Shown here in pieces: positions 35,674 through 44,311 of a stretch of 64,000 nucleotides of DNA (the stretch's first letter is position 1; each line of letters begins with the position of its first letter). Source of the stretch: Pseudomonadota bacterium (lineage in GTDB: Bacteria > Pseudomonadota > Alphaproteobacteria > Rhodospirillales > Magnetospirillaceae). The notes under the pieces are model-generated. The model made no database searches and was not told the origin of the DNA. It saw only the letters and a list, made by a program, of their open reading frames with translations. Made by a program: the position numbers and the translations under genes. The stretch lies in assembly GCA_021793155.1 (NCBI GenBank), contig JAJYTF010000003.1, positions 124,001 to 188,000 of the forward strand, in the 5' to 3' direction.

Positions 35674-37221
35674 ATGGCGGTCGGCATGGGAATTGGTCGA
35701 AGGTTGCGCGAAACGGCATTCGCCCTGGCCGCCTGTCTGGTCCTGTCCGCTCCGGCGACAGCAGGCGGCACGCCGGAGCCCATCGTTGCCTTGCCCAGTT
35801 GGTCACCGTTGATCAAGCGCGTGTTGCCGGCGGTGGTCAACGTCGCGGCGGAAATCCCGGCGGATGCCGTGTCGACCGATGACGGGCAGTCGGACGATGG
35901 AGCCGACGGGCAGGAAAACCCCGCGGAGTCGCCATTCTACGATTTCCTGCGCCGCTATTTCGGCCGGCGGGGCCTCCCATCGGGCACCCCCCCCCTGCCG
36001 CCGGGTGTAAAAGCGGCCGTCAACGGCAAGATCATGTCCCTCGGCTCCGCCTTCATCATCGATCCGGCGGGCTACATCGTCACGAACTACCATGTGGTGG
36101 CGAAGGCGACCAAGATCACCGTGGTCTTCCAGGACAACTCGCGGCATTTGGCCGAGGTGGTCGGCACCGACCGGAAGATCGACATCGCCTTGCTGAAGGT
36201 CTCGGTCAAGCGCAAGCTGCCGTTCGTCGAATGGGGCGACAGCGGCAAGGTGGAGGCCGGCGACTGGGTGATGACCGTCGGAAACCCCTTCGGCCTGGGC
36301 GGCACGGTGACCGCGGGCATCGTCTCGGCCATGGGCCGCGACCTGCAGCAGGGCCCCTTTGACGATTTCCTGCAGATCGACGCGCCGATCAATCGCGGCA
36401 ATTCGGGGGGACCGACCTTCGACCGAACCGGCCGGGTGGTCGGCATCAATACCGCAATCTATTCGCCGAGCGGCGGCAGCGTCGGCATCGGGTTCGCCAT
36501 TCCCTCGGGCATCGCCAAGGTGATCGTGCAGCGGTTGCGCGAGACCGGCCATGCCCGTCACGGCTATCTCGGCATCGGCGTGCAGCCGATCTCGCCGGAA
36601 ATCGCCCGAGTGTTGCACATGGACCCGGATAAGCCGCAGGGCCTGCTGATCAACGAAGTGGCGCCGGACAGCCCGGCGGCCAAGGCGGGCATCGAACCGG
36701 GCGACGTGATCAAGGAGGCCGACGGCCACCCGGTCCAAGTGTCACACGACGTGTCCATCCTCGTCGTCACCGCCAAGGTCGGAGACAGGCTTCGCATGAA
36801 GCTCGACCGTAACGGCGCCGCTCAAGACGTCGAAGTGATCGTCGGCCAGACGCCGACAAAGGACCAACAGGCGGCCCAGCAGCAGCCGGGCGGCGATGCG
36901 GCGGACGTGCCGACGGTGCGGGGAATCTGGTTCGCCAGCCTGACGCCGGATCTTCGCCGCGAACTTGAGCTGACGGCGACGGTGCAGGGCGTGGCCATCG
37001 GCGGCATCCAAACCAAGAGCCCGGCGGCGGCCATCGGTTTGGCGCCTGGCGACGTGATCGCCTCCATCGACCGCCAAGTGGTGACCAACCCCGCCGAGGC
37101 CGCCGAAAAACTCCGCTCGGCGGCCGAGCAAGGGGATGTCCTGCTCCTGGTCAACCGCCACGGCAACGCCAAGTTCATGGTCCTGCCGGCCCAGAACGAC
37201 GATGAAAAGGCTACCCCTTGA
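35674..37221 (+). CDS. Periplasmic HtrA/DegP-family serine protease with two PDZ domains
   Basis: 515 residues. A signal peptide (about 1-30, cleavage after SAPATA) is followed by a trypsin-like domain with catalytic His140 (VTNYHVV), Asp170 (DRKIDIALL) and Ser244 (INRGNSGGP). Two PDZ domains then span about 295-395 and 420-505. It degrades or refolds damaged envelope proteins. AAGGAG precedes the ATG. It converges with rtcB, overlapping it by 11 bp. Confidence 0.96.
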   Translation: MAVGMGIGRRLRETAFALAACLVLSAPATAGGTPEPIVALPSWSPLIKRVLPAVVNVAAEIPADAVSTDDGQSDDGADGQENPAESPFYDFLRRYFGRRGLPSGTPPLPPGVKAAVNGKIMSLGSAFIIDPAGYIVTNYHVVAKATKITVVFQDNSRHLAEVVGTDRKIDIALLKVSVKRKLPFVEWGDSGKVEAGDWVMTVGNPFGLGGTVTAGIVSAMGRDLQQGPFDDFLQIDAPINRGNSGGPTFDRTGRVVGINTAIYSPSGGSVGIGFAIPSGIAKVIVQRLRETGHARHGYLGIGVQPISPEIARVLHMDPDKPQGLLINEVAPDSPAAKAGIEPGDVIKEADGHPVQVSHDVSILVVTAKVGDRLRMKLDRNGAAQDVEVIVGQTPTKDQQAAQQQPGGDAADVPTVRGIWFASLTPDLRRELELTATVQGVAIGGIQTKSPAAAIGLAPGDVIASIDRQVVTNPAEAAEKLRSAAEQGDVLLLVNRHGNAKFMVLPAQNDDEKATP

Positions 37222-38641
37222 TACAGATGAAGGGCACCAGCCGCGCCACCTTGCGGGCCAATCCGGCCCGCTCGGCGGCATCCACCACGGCGCGCACGTC
37301 CTTGTAGGCGGCCGGGGCCTCCTCGGCAACGCCGCGCATCGAGGGACTGCGGATGACGATGCCGCGTTCGGCCAGGGCGTCGACGATGGTTCTCCCCCGC
37401 CATTGCCTGAGGGCGGCGTGGCGGCTCATGCTGCGGCCGGCACCATGGCAGGCGGACGAGAACGACCGTTGCTCGCCACTGGCACACCCCGCGAGAATAT
37501 AGGACTCAGTCCCCATGCTGCCGCCGATCAGCACCGGCTGGCCGACCGGCCGATAGGGTTCCGGCAGGCTGGGATCCCACGGCCCCAGCGCCCGTGTCGC
37601 CCCCTTGCGGTGGACGAACAGTTGCGCCCGCCTGCCTTCGACCGGATGCTCCTCGACCTTACAGGTATTGTGCGAGACATCGTATAGCAGAACCACATGG
37701 GCGGCGGGAAACAGCTCGGCGAACACGCCGCGAACGAAATGGCCGATGATCTGCCGGTTGGCCAGGGCGCAGTTGGTGGCGGCCCGCATGGCGCCCAGGT
37801 ATCGGCCCCCCAGTTCGGACCGGATGGGGGCGCAGGCCAACTCGCGATCCGGCAGCTCCAGCCCGTGGGCCTCCGCCCAGGCGACCATCTCGCCAAGGTA
37901 ATCGGTTCCCACCTGATGACCGAGCCCGCGCGACCCGCAATGGACGGTCACCACCACCTCGCCCACCGCTAATCCATAGGCACTCGCCGCGCCGGCGGCA
38001 AACACCTCGGCGACTTCCTGCACTTCGAGGTAATGATTGCCCGAGCCGAGGGTGCCCATCTCGCCCCGCTGGCGGGTTTTCGCTTTGGCGGACACATGGT
38101 CGGGTGCTGCTCCGGCCGCCCGCCCCTGTTCCTCGATCAGCGGCAGGTCCTCGGGCAGGCCGAAGCCGCGCCCGACGGCCCATGCGGCGCCCCCTTCGAG
38201 GATCGCGTCCAGATCATGCTCGCTGAAGCTGAGCCGGCCGCGCTGCCCCATGCCGGCCGGAATATCGCGGAACAGCCGTTCGGCCAACTCGGCCTGCCGC
38301 GCTTGCACCTCGGGCCGGGTCAGCCCCGTCAGCATAGTCCGCACGCCGCAGGAGATATCGAAACCGACGCCGCCGGCGGAGATCACCCCGCCCGCCTCGG
38401 GATCGAAGGCAGCGACGCCGCCGATGGGAAAGCCATAGCCCCAATGGGCGTCGGGCATGGCGTAGGAAGCGCCGACGATGCCCGGCAACGCGGCGACATT
38501 GGCCACCTGCTCGCCGACCTTCTCATCCATCGCGGCGACCAGAGCGCGGTCACCGTAGATGATCCCATCAACCCGCATGCGCCCTTGCCGCGGCAGGCGC
38601 CACGCCGAGCCCCCGATCTCTTGCAGCCGGCTCAGATCCAT
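37211..38641 (-). CDS. rtcB: RNA-splicing ligase RtcB
   Basis: 476 residues with the RtcB signatures ASYAMPDAHWGYGFPIGG, GGVGFDISCGVRT, GTLGSGNHYLEVQ and VTVHCGSRGLGHQ. The guanylylated His is in SACHGAGRSMSR (His399). RtcB joins RNA 2',3'-cyclic-phosphate or 3'-phosphate ends to 5'-OH ends using GTP and Mn2+. Nine bp upstream lies the fused nicotinate phosphoribosyltransferase-archease gene; archease is RtcB's guanylylation cofactor protein. No rtcA or rtcR gene is present. Confidence 0.97.
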   Translation of the reverse strand: MDLSRLQEIGGSAWRLPRQGRMRVDGIIYGDRALVAAMDEKVGEQVANVAALPGIVGASYAMPDAHWGYGFPIGGVAAFDPEAGGVISAGGVGFDISCGVRTMLTGLTRPEVQARQAELAERLFRDIPAGMGQRGRLSFSEHDLDAILEGGAAWAVGRGFGLPEDLPLIEEQGRAAGAAPDHVSAKAKTRQRGEMGTLGSGNHYLEVQEVAEVFAAGAASAYGLAVGEVVVTVHCGSRGLGHQVGTDYLGEMVAWAEAHGLELPDRELACAPIRSELGGRYLGAMRAATNCALANRQIIGHFVRGVFAELFPAAHVVLLYDVSHNTCKVEEHPVEGRRAQLFVHRKGATRALGPWDPSLPEPYRPVGQPVLIGGSMGTESYILAGCASGEQRSFSSACHGAGRSMSRHAALRQWRGRTIVDALAERGIVIRSPSMRGVAEEAPAAYKDVRAVVDAAERAGLARKVARLVPFICIKG

Positions 38642-38650
38642 GGTTCGGCC

Positions 38651-40414
38651 TCACACATCAACCACGCACTGGGCGATCCATTGGCCAGCTTCGCTGTGCA
38701 CCGACAGTTCCGTGTAGGTCGCTCCCTTGGGCTCGGCGGCCGGCTCGTGGCGGACCGGATCGACCGCCTCGCCCCAGGCGCGCGCCGTCAGCCGGTTCCC
38801 ATCGACGACGACCGCGAAGCGGGAGAACAGGCGCCGGTTCACCGCCATCTCGAAGATGACGGCGTTGAGCCATTCGTAGAGCAGTTGATCGGGGCCGGCG
38901 CCGCTGCAGGAGAAAGCGGCCTCCTGGGAATGGCCCACGCCTGCCGGATCGGTCACCACCGCGGTCAAGGCCAGTGCCACCTGCTCGAGCGCCGCCTCCA
39001 GGGTCGGCCCGACCCCACGGATACCGACATCGGCATCATGGGAAAAATGCTCCCATCGGGCGGCCGGCCGCATTACCACGGCAGCGCCGGCGATGCGCCG
39101 GTCCACCTCGGCGGCCAGCCGGCGCAGTTCCGGCGACGGCTGCACGGGATAGTGAACCGAACCGTCAAGACCCCGCAACGGCACCGGCAGTTGGGCCAGC
39201 TGGCCGCGAGCATAGTCGCGGATCGCTTCGAGAGGCGGAGAAGCGCCCACCCGCCTGCCGGCCTGCATCGCCGGCTCGAGCAAAGGATGCCCGGGTAAAG
39301 GTTCTCCCACCAGGCCCAGATCATCGGTGGCGAAGAGGCCCCTGTCGCAGCGACGGAAGACCTGCTTGCGGCCTGGCCAAGTGGCCTTGCCTTCCGATGT
39401 CTTGCGCCGCGCCACGCCGGCATACTCCTGAAGCTTGTAGGCACAGTCCAGTGCCGGGGCGTCGGACGAGGTGGTGAGGCTGGTTCCGACGCCGAAACCA
39501 TCGATCGGCGCCTTCCCCGCCAGCAAGCGGGCGATCTCGGTCTCGTCGAGGCCGCCGCTGGCGAATATGGTGACCCCGTTCAGCCCATGGGCGTCGAGAA
39601 TGGCGCGGACGGCATGAGCATGGGCGCCCAGATCACCGCTGTCGATACGGATGCCGTGCAAGGCGATCCCCTCGGCCGCCAGCATGCGGGCGACGTCCAC
39701 CGCAGTCATGGCGGCTCGTTCGGTGTCGTATGTATCGAGCAGCAGCACGAGACGGTCCGGCCTGGCTCGGGCGAAGGACAGAAAGGCCTCTTCCTCCGAG
39801 CCGTGGGCCTGGATGAACGAATGGGCCATGGTGCCGTACAGCGGGATGCCGAAGGCCATGCCCGCCGCCACCGTCGCTGTCCCATCGAAGCCGGCGATAA
39901 AGGATGCTCGCGCCGCCAGCAGGCCCGCATCGGCGCCATGCGCCCGCCGATAGCCGAAGTCCACCAGCAGCCGGTCGCCGGCAGCCAGGCGGATCCTCGC
40001 TGCCTTCGAAGCGATCAGTGTCTGGAAATGCAGGATGTTGATGACGCGGGTTTCCACCAGTTGGGCCACCGGCAACGGAGCCATGACCCGCAGGATCGGC
40101 TCGTCGGGAAAAAACACCGTGCCTTCGGCCATCGCGTCCACATCGCCAGTGAACCGCAGCCCGGCAAGGTAATCGAGCACGCTGTCGTCGAACCGCTTGG
40201 TCGTCCGCAGCCATTCCAACTCGGCCGGCACCACGGCCAGCGTCTCCAGGTAATTCAGGCATTGCTCGAGCCCGGCGGCGACCAGGAAATTGCGCGCCTT
40301 GGGCAGCTTGCGTACGAAGAACTCGAACACCGCGGTGTCGGTCATCCCTTCGCGCAGATAGGCCTGCATCATCGAAAGTTGGTAAAGATCGGTGCTGAGA
40401 AGGCCACTTGGCAT
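38651..40414 (-). CDS. Nicotinate phosphoribosyltransferase - archease fusion protein
   Basis: A single 587-residue frame. Residues 1 to about 440 are nicotinate phosphoribosyltransferase (LLSTDLYQLSMMQAYLREG, catalytic His198 in YGTMAHSF, GIRIDSGDL, GVGTSLTTSSDAPALDCAYK), which makes nicotinate mononucleotide for NAD. Residues 454-587 (DNA 38654-39055) are a complete archease domain (WEHFSHDADVGIRGVGPTLE, LLYEWLNAVIFEMAVNRRLF and GATYTELSVHSEAGQWIAQC). Archease promotes RtcB guanylylation and turnover. No stop or frame change separates the parts. GGAG precedes the ATG by nine bases, and rtcB follows after nine bp. The fusion ties an NAD-salvage enzyme to RNA ligation; whether both halves are active is unknown. 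Confidence 0.92.
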   Translation of the reverse strand: MPSGLLSTDLYQLSMMQAYLREGMTDTAVFEFFVRKLPKARNFLVAAGLEQCLNYLETLAVVPAELEWLRTTKRFDDSVLDYLAGLRFTGDVDAMAEGTVFFPDEPILRVMAPLPVAQLVETRVINILHFQTLIASKAARIRLAAGDRLLVDFGYRRAHGADAGLLAARASFIAGFDGTATVAAGMAFGIPLYGTMAHSFIQAHGSEEEAFLSFARARPDRLVLLLDTYDTERAAMTAVDVARMLAAEGIALHGIRIDSGDLGAHAHAVRAILDAHGLNGVTIFASGGLDETEIARLLAGKAPIDGFGVGTSLTTSSDAPALDCAYKLQEYAGVARRKTSEGKATWPGRKQVFRRCDRGLFATDDLGLVGEPLPGHPLLEPAMQAGRRVGASPPLEAIRDYARGQLAQLPVPLRGLDGSVHYPVQPSPELRRLAAEVDRRIAGAAVVMRPAARWEHFSHDADVGIRGVGPTLEAALEQVALALTAVVTDPAGVGHSQEAAFSCSGAGPDQLLYEWLNAVIFEMAVNRRLFSRFAVVVDGNRLTARAWGEAVDPVRHEPAAEPKGATYTELSVHSEAGQWIAQCVVDV

Positions 40415-40672
40415 CGGTCGGCTCCATTCCGGCCCGTCCCTCGATTGTTGGACCGCGGCGGCGGTCCGGCACTAACTCAGATTAGAGGCCCGTCGGAACA
40501 AGATGAGGTGCCTGGGACGCCGGCTCCGAAACCGTTCGCCAATGAGGTGCAGACCGCTTCGAAGCGGCACCCCTCCGGAATAGTAGCGAGCCTGACGGTC
40601 CAGCCGTGGGAGACTCCTCAACCGACACCGCGCGTCAGTCGAAACCGGAATGCTCGCGACGGAGGGCGACCC

Positions 40673-41437
40673 ATGCACCAGGCAGCGTCCCTCATTACCT
40701 ATGGATGCCACGGCTGTCCAATGCGCGGATGCGGCGTCTGCCGGACCCTGTCCAATGCCGATATGTCCTCCATCGGCATCGTTGGCCGTGCCGTGCCGGC
40801 CGGCCAGGATCTGTTTTCGCAGGGCGAGCGTTGTGGGGACGTCTTCAACATCCTCGACGGATGGGTGTTTCTTTACGAACTGCTGGAGGATGGCCGGCGG
40901 CAGATCCTGCAGTTCGGCCTGCCGGGCGATTTCATCGGGCTGCGCCCCAGCGGCAGGGCATCGTTCTTCGGCGCCCAGGCGCTGAGCCGGGTATCGCTCT
41001 GCGCCATCCCGCGCCATCGCCTGCTCGATCTGGCCCGCCACCGGCCGGAATTGGCATTCGAACTGGTCCGCATCGTCGCCAGCGAAGAATCGCAGGCGTA
41101 TGAACGCTTGACCGCCCTTGGCCGCAAGACGGCGCTCGAACGGGTCGCCACCTTGTTGCTGGAGCTGTTCTACCGCATAAGGCGGCGTGCCCCGCAGACG
41201 GCGGGGGAAATCCTGAGGATTCCGGTAACGCAGACCCATCTTGCCGACGCCCTGGGCCTTACCCCCGTCCACGTCAACCGCACCCTGGGGGTACTGCGAC
41301 AACGCGGGGTGATCGACTACGGCAACGGCCTGTTCCATATCCTGGCCCCGCACCGTTTGTTCGAGATCGCCGGGATCGATGCCGATACCTGCCCCTGGGC
41401 CGGTAGTGAGGAACGGCCGCCGCTCTCAATTCATTAA
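40673..41437 (+). CDS. Crp/Fnr-family regulator with N-terminal cysteine cluster
   Basis: 254 residues. The N-terminal YGCHGCPMRGCGVC carries Cys12, Cys15, Cys20 and Cys23, similar to the Fe-S-binding N-terminus of alphaproteobacterial Fnr proteins. A cyclic-nucleotide-like beta-barrel follows (FSQGERCGDVFNILDGWVFL, LPGDFIGL). The C-terminal winged helix contains VTQTHLADALGLTPVHVNRT. GGAGG lies seven bases before the ATG. It is divergent from the phosphoribosyltransferase-archease/rtcB operon across 258 bp, so it may control that operon; no clear TTGAT-N4-ATCAA box was seen there. Confidence 0.92.
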   Translation: MHQAASLITYGCHGCPMRGCGVCRTLSNADMSSIGIVGRAVPAGQDLFSQGERCGDVFNILDGWVFLYELLEDGRRQILQFGLPGDFIGLRPSGRASFFGAQALSRVSLCAIPRHRLLDLARHRPELAFELVRIVASEESQAYERLTALGRKTALERVATLLLELFYRIRRRAPQTAGEILRIPVTQTHLADALGLTPVHVNRTLGVLRQRGVIDYGNGLFHILAPHRLFEIAGIDADTCPWAGSEERPPLSIH

Positions 41438-41531
41438 AGCGACTTCCCCCTCGGTCCGAAGCGGAAAACGCTCAAGTGACAAAATCCATACGGAAGACCT
41501 TCCGACGAAATTCCTCCTCCGTCCGCTTCTC

Positions 41532-41564
41532 GGGATGACAAGGCATGGAATTTCTTGTCATCCC
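41532..41564. terminator. Bidirectional hairpin between the Crp/Fnr and Hsp20 genes (GTCATCC repeat family)
   Basis: Perfect 11-bp arms GGGATGACAAG (41532-41542) and CTTGTCATCCC (41554-41564) lie between two convergent genes. It shares the GGATGAC/GTCATCC ends with the repeats at 16981 and 27113, so it may be a shortened member used as a terminator. Confidence 0.6.
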
Positions 41565-41620
41565 AAGGGAACGTGAGGGTTCTCGGCACGGGCTCCATCC
41601 GCCAGGCTTTCAGCGCCACC

Positions 41621-42136
41621 TCAGTGCGGCGTGATCTCGATCTGCCGGATTTTCTGCTGCGCCTCGGGGCTTTTCGGCAAGGTGATACTGAGCACCCCGT
41701 TTTGCAGGTCGGCGGCGATCTTGTCGACATCGACGCCGGCCGGCAGTTCGAAGACGCGGGAAAACGACTCGTGCCGCCGCTCGTAGCGGGCAAAGCCGAT
41801 ACCCTCGTCCTTGGTCTCCTCGGCCAGGTTGCAGCGGACGGTCAGGCTACCCTCGGACAAGGCGACCTCGATGTCGTCCTTGCCGACACCGGGCACATCG
41901 ATGTCGATCTTGTATTCGTTGTCCCGCTCAATCACGTCCGCCGCCGCTTCCCGCAGGCGACGAAAAGCGAACCGGCCGCCCTGGCGGCCCGGCAAATTGC
42001 CGCGGAACAACGACCACGACATGAAATCGTCGAACACCCGATCGATCTCGTGACGCAGGCTGACGAATGGGCTGCGGATCACTTCGGCCGGTGCGCCCGC
42101 TTCCTTCTTCACCGGCATGGGCTGGTTCTCAGGCAT
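41621..42136 (-). CDS. Hsp20 / alpha-crystallin small heat-shock protein
   Basis: 171 residues with a crystallin domain: ADVIERDNEYKIDIDVPGVG, DDIEVALSEGSLTVR, ESFSRVFELPAGVD and NGVLSITLPKSPEAQQ. The N-terminus has the membrane-bacterial type HEIDRVFDDFMSW. It holds unfolding proteins during stress. GGAGG lies ten bases before the ATG at 42136. The DUF1059 gene is 35 bp upstream on the same strand. Confidence 0.96.
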   Translation of the reverse strand: MPENQPMPVKKEAGAPAEVIRSPFVSLRHEIDRVFDDFMSWSLFRGNLPGRQGGRFAFRRLREAAADVIERDNEYKIDIDVPGVGKDDIEVALSEGSLTVRCNLAEETKDEGIGFARYERRHESFSRVFELPAGVDVDKIAADLQNGVLSITLPKSPEAQQKIRQIEITPH

Positions 42137-42171
42137 GGTGTCGCATCCTCCGATCGGTGACCTGACTGAAC

Positions 42172-42375
42172 TCAGTGTTTCCCCTTCTCCCCGCCTTCCG
42201 ACTCCATCTGCGCCATCATCCTGGTGCGCAGCGCGCTGGAAATATGGGCCATTTCGTGCGCGTTTTTGGCGTGTTCCGCGATCTTCGCCAAAACCTCCGC
42301 ATCGGTCTCTCCGTGCGAGACGAAGTTGCATCCGGGAAAGACTGTCCCGCAACGCAAGACTTTCCTCGTCGTCAT
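42172..42375 (-). CDS. DUF1059 small protein
   Basis: A 67-residue protein: MTTRKVLRCGTVFPGCNFVS, then HGETDAEVLAKIAEHAKNAH and ALRTRMMAQMESE. It matches the DUF1059 family, short proteins with two conserved cysteines (here in RCGTVFPGCNF) suggestive of metal binding. Function is unknown. It lies between the efflux operon and Hsp20, all on the minus strand. Confidence 0.85.
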   Translation of the reverse strand: MTTRKVLRCGTVFPGCNFVSHGETDAEVLAKIAEHAKNAHEMAHISSALRTRMMAQMESEGGEKGKH

Positions 42376-42443
42376 GAGCGTCTCCGTTGGTTGAGCTTCG
42401 CAACGTGCCGCAGGAATTCTGCCATAGCATGCGTCGCCAGCTC

Positions 42444-43175
42444 TTAACCTGCGTTAACGTCACGCTCTGTCGGTGCGTCCGCCGGCTGCACCAGCCGTCC
42501 ATCCCGCAGATGGAAGATGCGGTCGAAGCGGTCGAAGATCTTGTTGTCATGGGTGACAACAAGGATGGCCGCCTTCTGGTCGACAGCGACACGGCGCAGC
42601 AGGTCCATCACCACTCCGGCACGCTGTGAGTCGAGGGCGGCGGTCGGTTCATCCGCAAGGATGATACGCGGGGCATTGGCCAGGGCGCGGGCGATGGCCA
42701 CCCGCTGCGCCTCGCCTCCCGACAGCATGCTGGGCAATGCCTGCCGCCGATGGCCGACGTCCAGATAAGCGAGCAATTCCTTCGCCCGCTTGGCCGCCGC
42801 CCGCGGCGCCATGCCCCGCAATTCCATCACCGCGGCCACGTTCTCGGCGCTGTTGAGAAACGGCAGAAGGTTCGGCGTCTGGAAGATGAAGCCGATCTTT
42901 TCCAGCCGCAGGCGGCGCAGGTCGCGGCGCAGCCAGCGTTTGTCATAGACGATTTCGCCGTCCAGCCGCATCCAGCCGCTGGTCGGTTCGGCGATGCAGC
43001 CGATGACGTTGAGCAGGGTGCTCTTGCCGGAGCCGCTGGGGCCGAGCAGACCGGCCACCTCGCCGGGGAGCACGGAAATGCTCACCTCGACGAGCGCGTC
43101 GACGCGAGTCGCCCCCTCGCCGAAATGTTTCGAGACGGAACGCAGTTCGACCAGCGGATCGGATATGGCGGTCAC
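42444..43175 (-). CDS. ABC transporter ATP-binding protein (MacB/DevA-type)
   Basis: 243 residues with Walker A GPSGSGKSTLLN, the signature LSGGEAQRVAIARALA, Walker B RIILADEPTAALD and the switch His in VTHD. The class powers FtsX-type permeases. The GTG start overlaps the stop of the permease gene (GTGA at 43172-43175). It is the last gene of the five-gene efflux operon. Confidence 0.95.
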   Translation of the reverse strand: MTAISDPLVELRSVSKHFGEGATRVDALVEVSISVLPGEVAGLLGPSGSGKSTLLNVIGCIAEPTSGWMRLDGEIVYDKRWLRRDLRRLRLEKIGFIFQTPNLLPFLNSAENVAAVMELRGMAPRAAAKRAKELLAYLDVGHRRQALPSMLSGGEAQRVAIARALANAPRIILADEPTAALDSQRAGVVMDLLRRVAVDQKAAILVVTHDNKIFDRFDRIFHLRDGRLVQPADAPTERDVNAG

Positions 43176-44311
43176 CCCATCAGCGCCTTCGCCGGATCCA
43201 CCTTCACCGCCGTGCGTACCGCCAGGATGGAAGCAAGCAGGCAGACGGCGAGGATGATGACGAACAGAATCGCCACATCCTCGGGCAGCACCAGCACGCG
43301 GCGCGGGAAATAGTCCCCGGTAGCGACGGTCAGGCCGACGCCCAGCCAGAAGCCGCCGACTCCGATGATCAGCGCCTGTTGCACCACCAGCGCGACGATG
43401 GTGCGGTCCGGCGCGCCCACCAGTTTGAGAGTGGCGATCGAGCGCAGCTTGTCCATGGTCAGCGTGTAGATGATGAGCGCGATGATCACCGCCGAGACGA
43501 CGATCAGGATGACCATGAACATCCCAAGCTGGCGCTGCATCTTCTGGATGACGAATTCGGTGAGGTAGCTTTCCTCCAGGCTTTGGGGCACCGCCGAAAG
43601 ATGTTTCCAGCGTTCGATCTCTGCGGCGACGGTGGTGGCCTCGGCACCCGGCTGAATGCGGACCAGCACGGCGTTGATGTCGGCCGTAGGCAAGGGTATC
43701 CGCCCTGCCGCCTTCTCCCGCCGCTGCAAAGGTGGAGGCACCGGGAACTGCAGGCTCTGCGCATCGAGCAGGGTGACCCAGGCGACCGGATCGCCAGCCG
43801 AATTGACCATCCCCTTGGCCAGGCCGACGACCGTGTAAAGGTCGCCATAGGGTCCCAGGGCGACGCGTTCGCCGAGGGCCAACCCGGAGGAGGCATCGGC
43901 AACGATCTGGTAGTGGCTTTCGGTGATGCCGTGGCCGGCGGCCAGTCCCTCGGGGCCGCCCAGATGATCCGGCTCGTAGCCCTGGACGTACAACCTGAGC
44001 GGCTTGCCTCGGACGACGGTCTGGACGCTTTCGAAGGTCACGGCGCCGGTCGCCGCAACGCCGGGGATGCGCCGTACCAGGTCGCGGGTATCACGTGGGA
44101 CGCGCGACGGCTCGGCGAACGGCCCCTTGGTGCGCGGCTGCACCACCCATAGATCGGGGGCCGAGGCCCTCGGCAGCCGCAACGCATCGTCGAGAGCCCC
44201 CTCGTAGATGCCGGCCATGGCGACGACGATTCCCAGCAGCAGGCCCAGACCAACGCCGGTCAGGGCGAAGCGAAAGGCGTTGTGGCGAATGTCGTGCAGC
44301 GCCAGGTTCAT
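43172..44311 (-). CDS. FtsX-like ABC transporter permease (DevC/MacB-type)
   Basis: 379 residues with an N-terminal membrane helix (FRFALTGVGLGLLLGIVVAM), a large periplasmic domain and three C-terminal helices (MFMVILIVVSAVIIALIIYT and following), the FtsX/MacB topology without a fused ATPase. Such permeases do not move substrate across the inner membrane but drive periplasmic export through the outer-membrane channel. It overlaps both neighbours by 4 bp. Confidence 0.94.
   Translation of the reverse strand: MNLALHDIRHNAFRFALTGVGLGLLLGIVVAMAGIYEGALDDALRLPRASAPDLWVVQPRTKGPFAEPSRVPRDTRDLVRRIPGVAATGAVTFESVQTVVRGKPLRLYVQGYEPDHLGGPEGLAAGHGITESHYQIVADASSGLALGERVALGPYGDLYTVVGLAKGMVNSAGDPVAWVTLLDAQSLQFPVPPPLQRREKAAGRIPLPTADINAVLVRIQPGAEATTVAAEIERWKHLSAVPQSLEESYLTEFVIQKMQRQLGMFMVILIVVSAVIIALIIYTLTMDKLRSIATLKLVGAPDRTIVALVVQQALIIGVGGFWLGVGLTVATGDYFPRRVLVLPEDVAILFVIILAVCLLASILAVRTAVKVDPAKALMG

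Noticed and set aside
39587-40672. A long N-terminal extension of the Crp/Fnr gene
   Set aside because: It runs antisense over the phosphoribosyltransferase gene; the ATG at 40673 has a good ribosome site and starts the family core.
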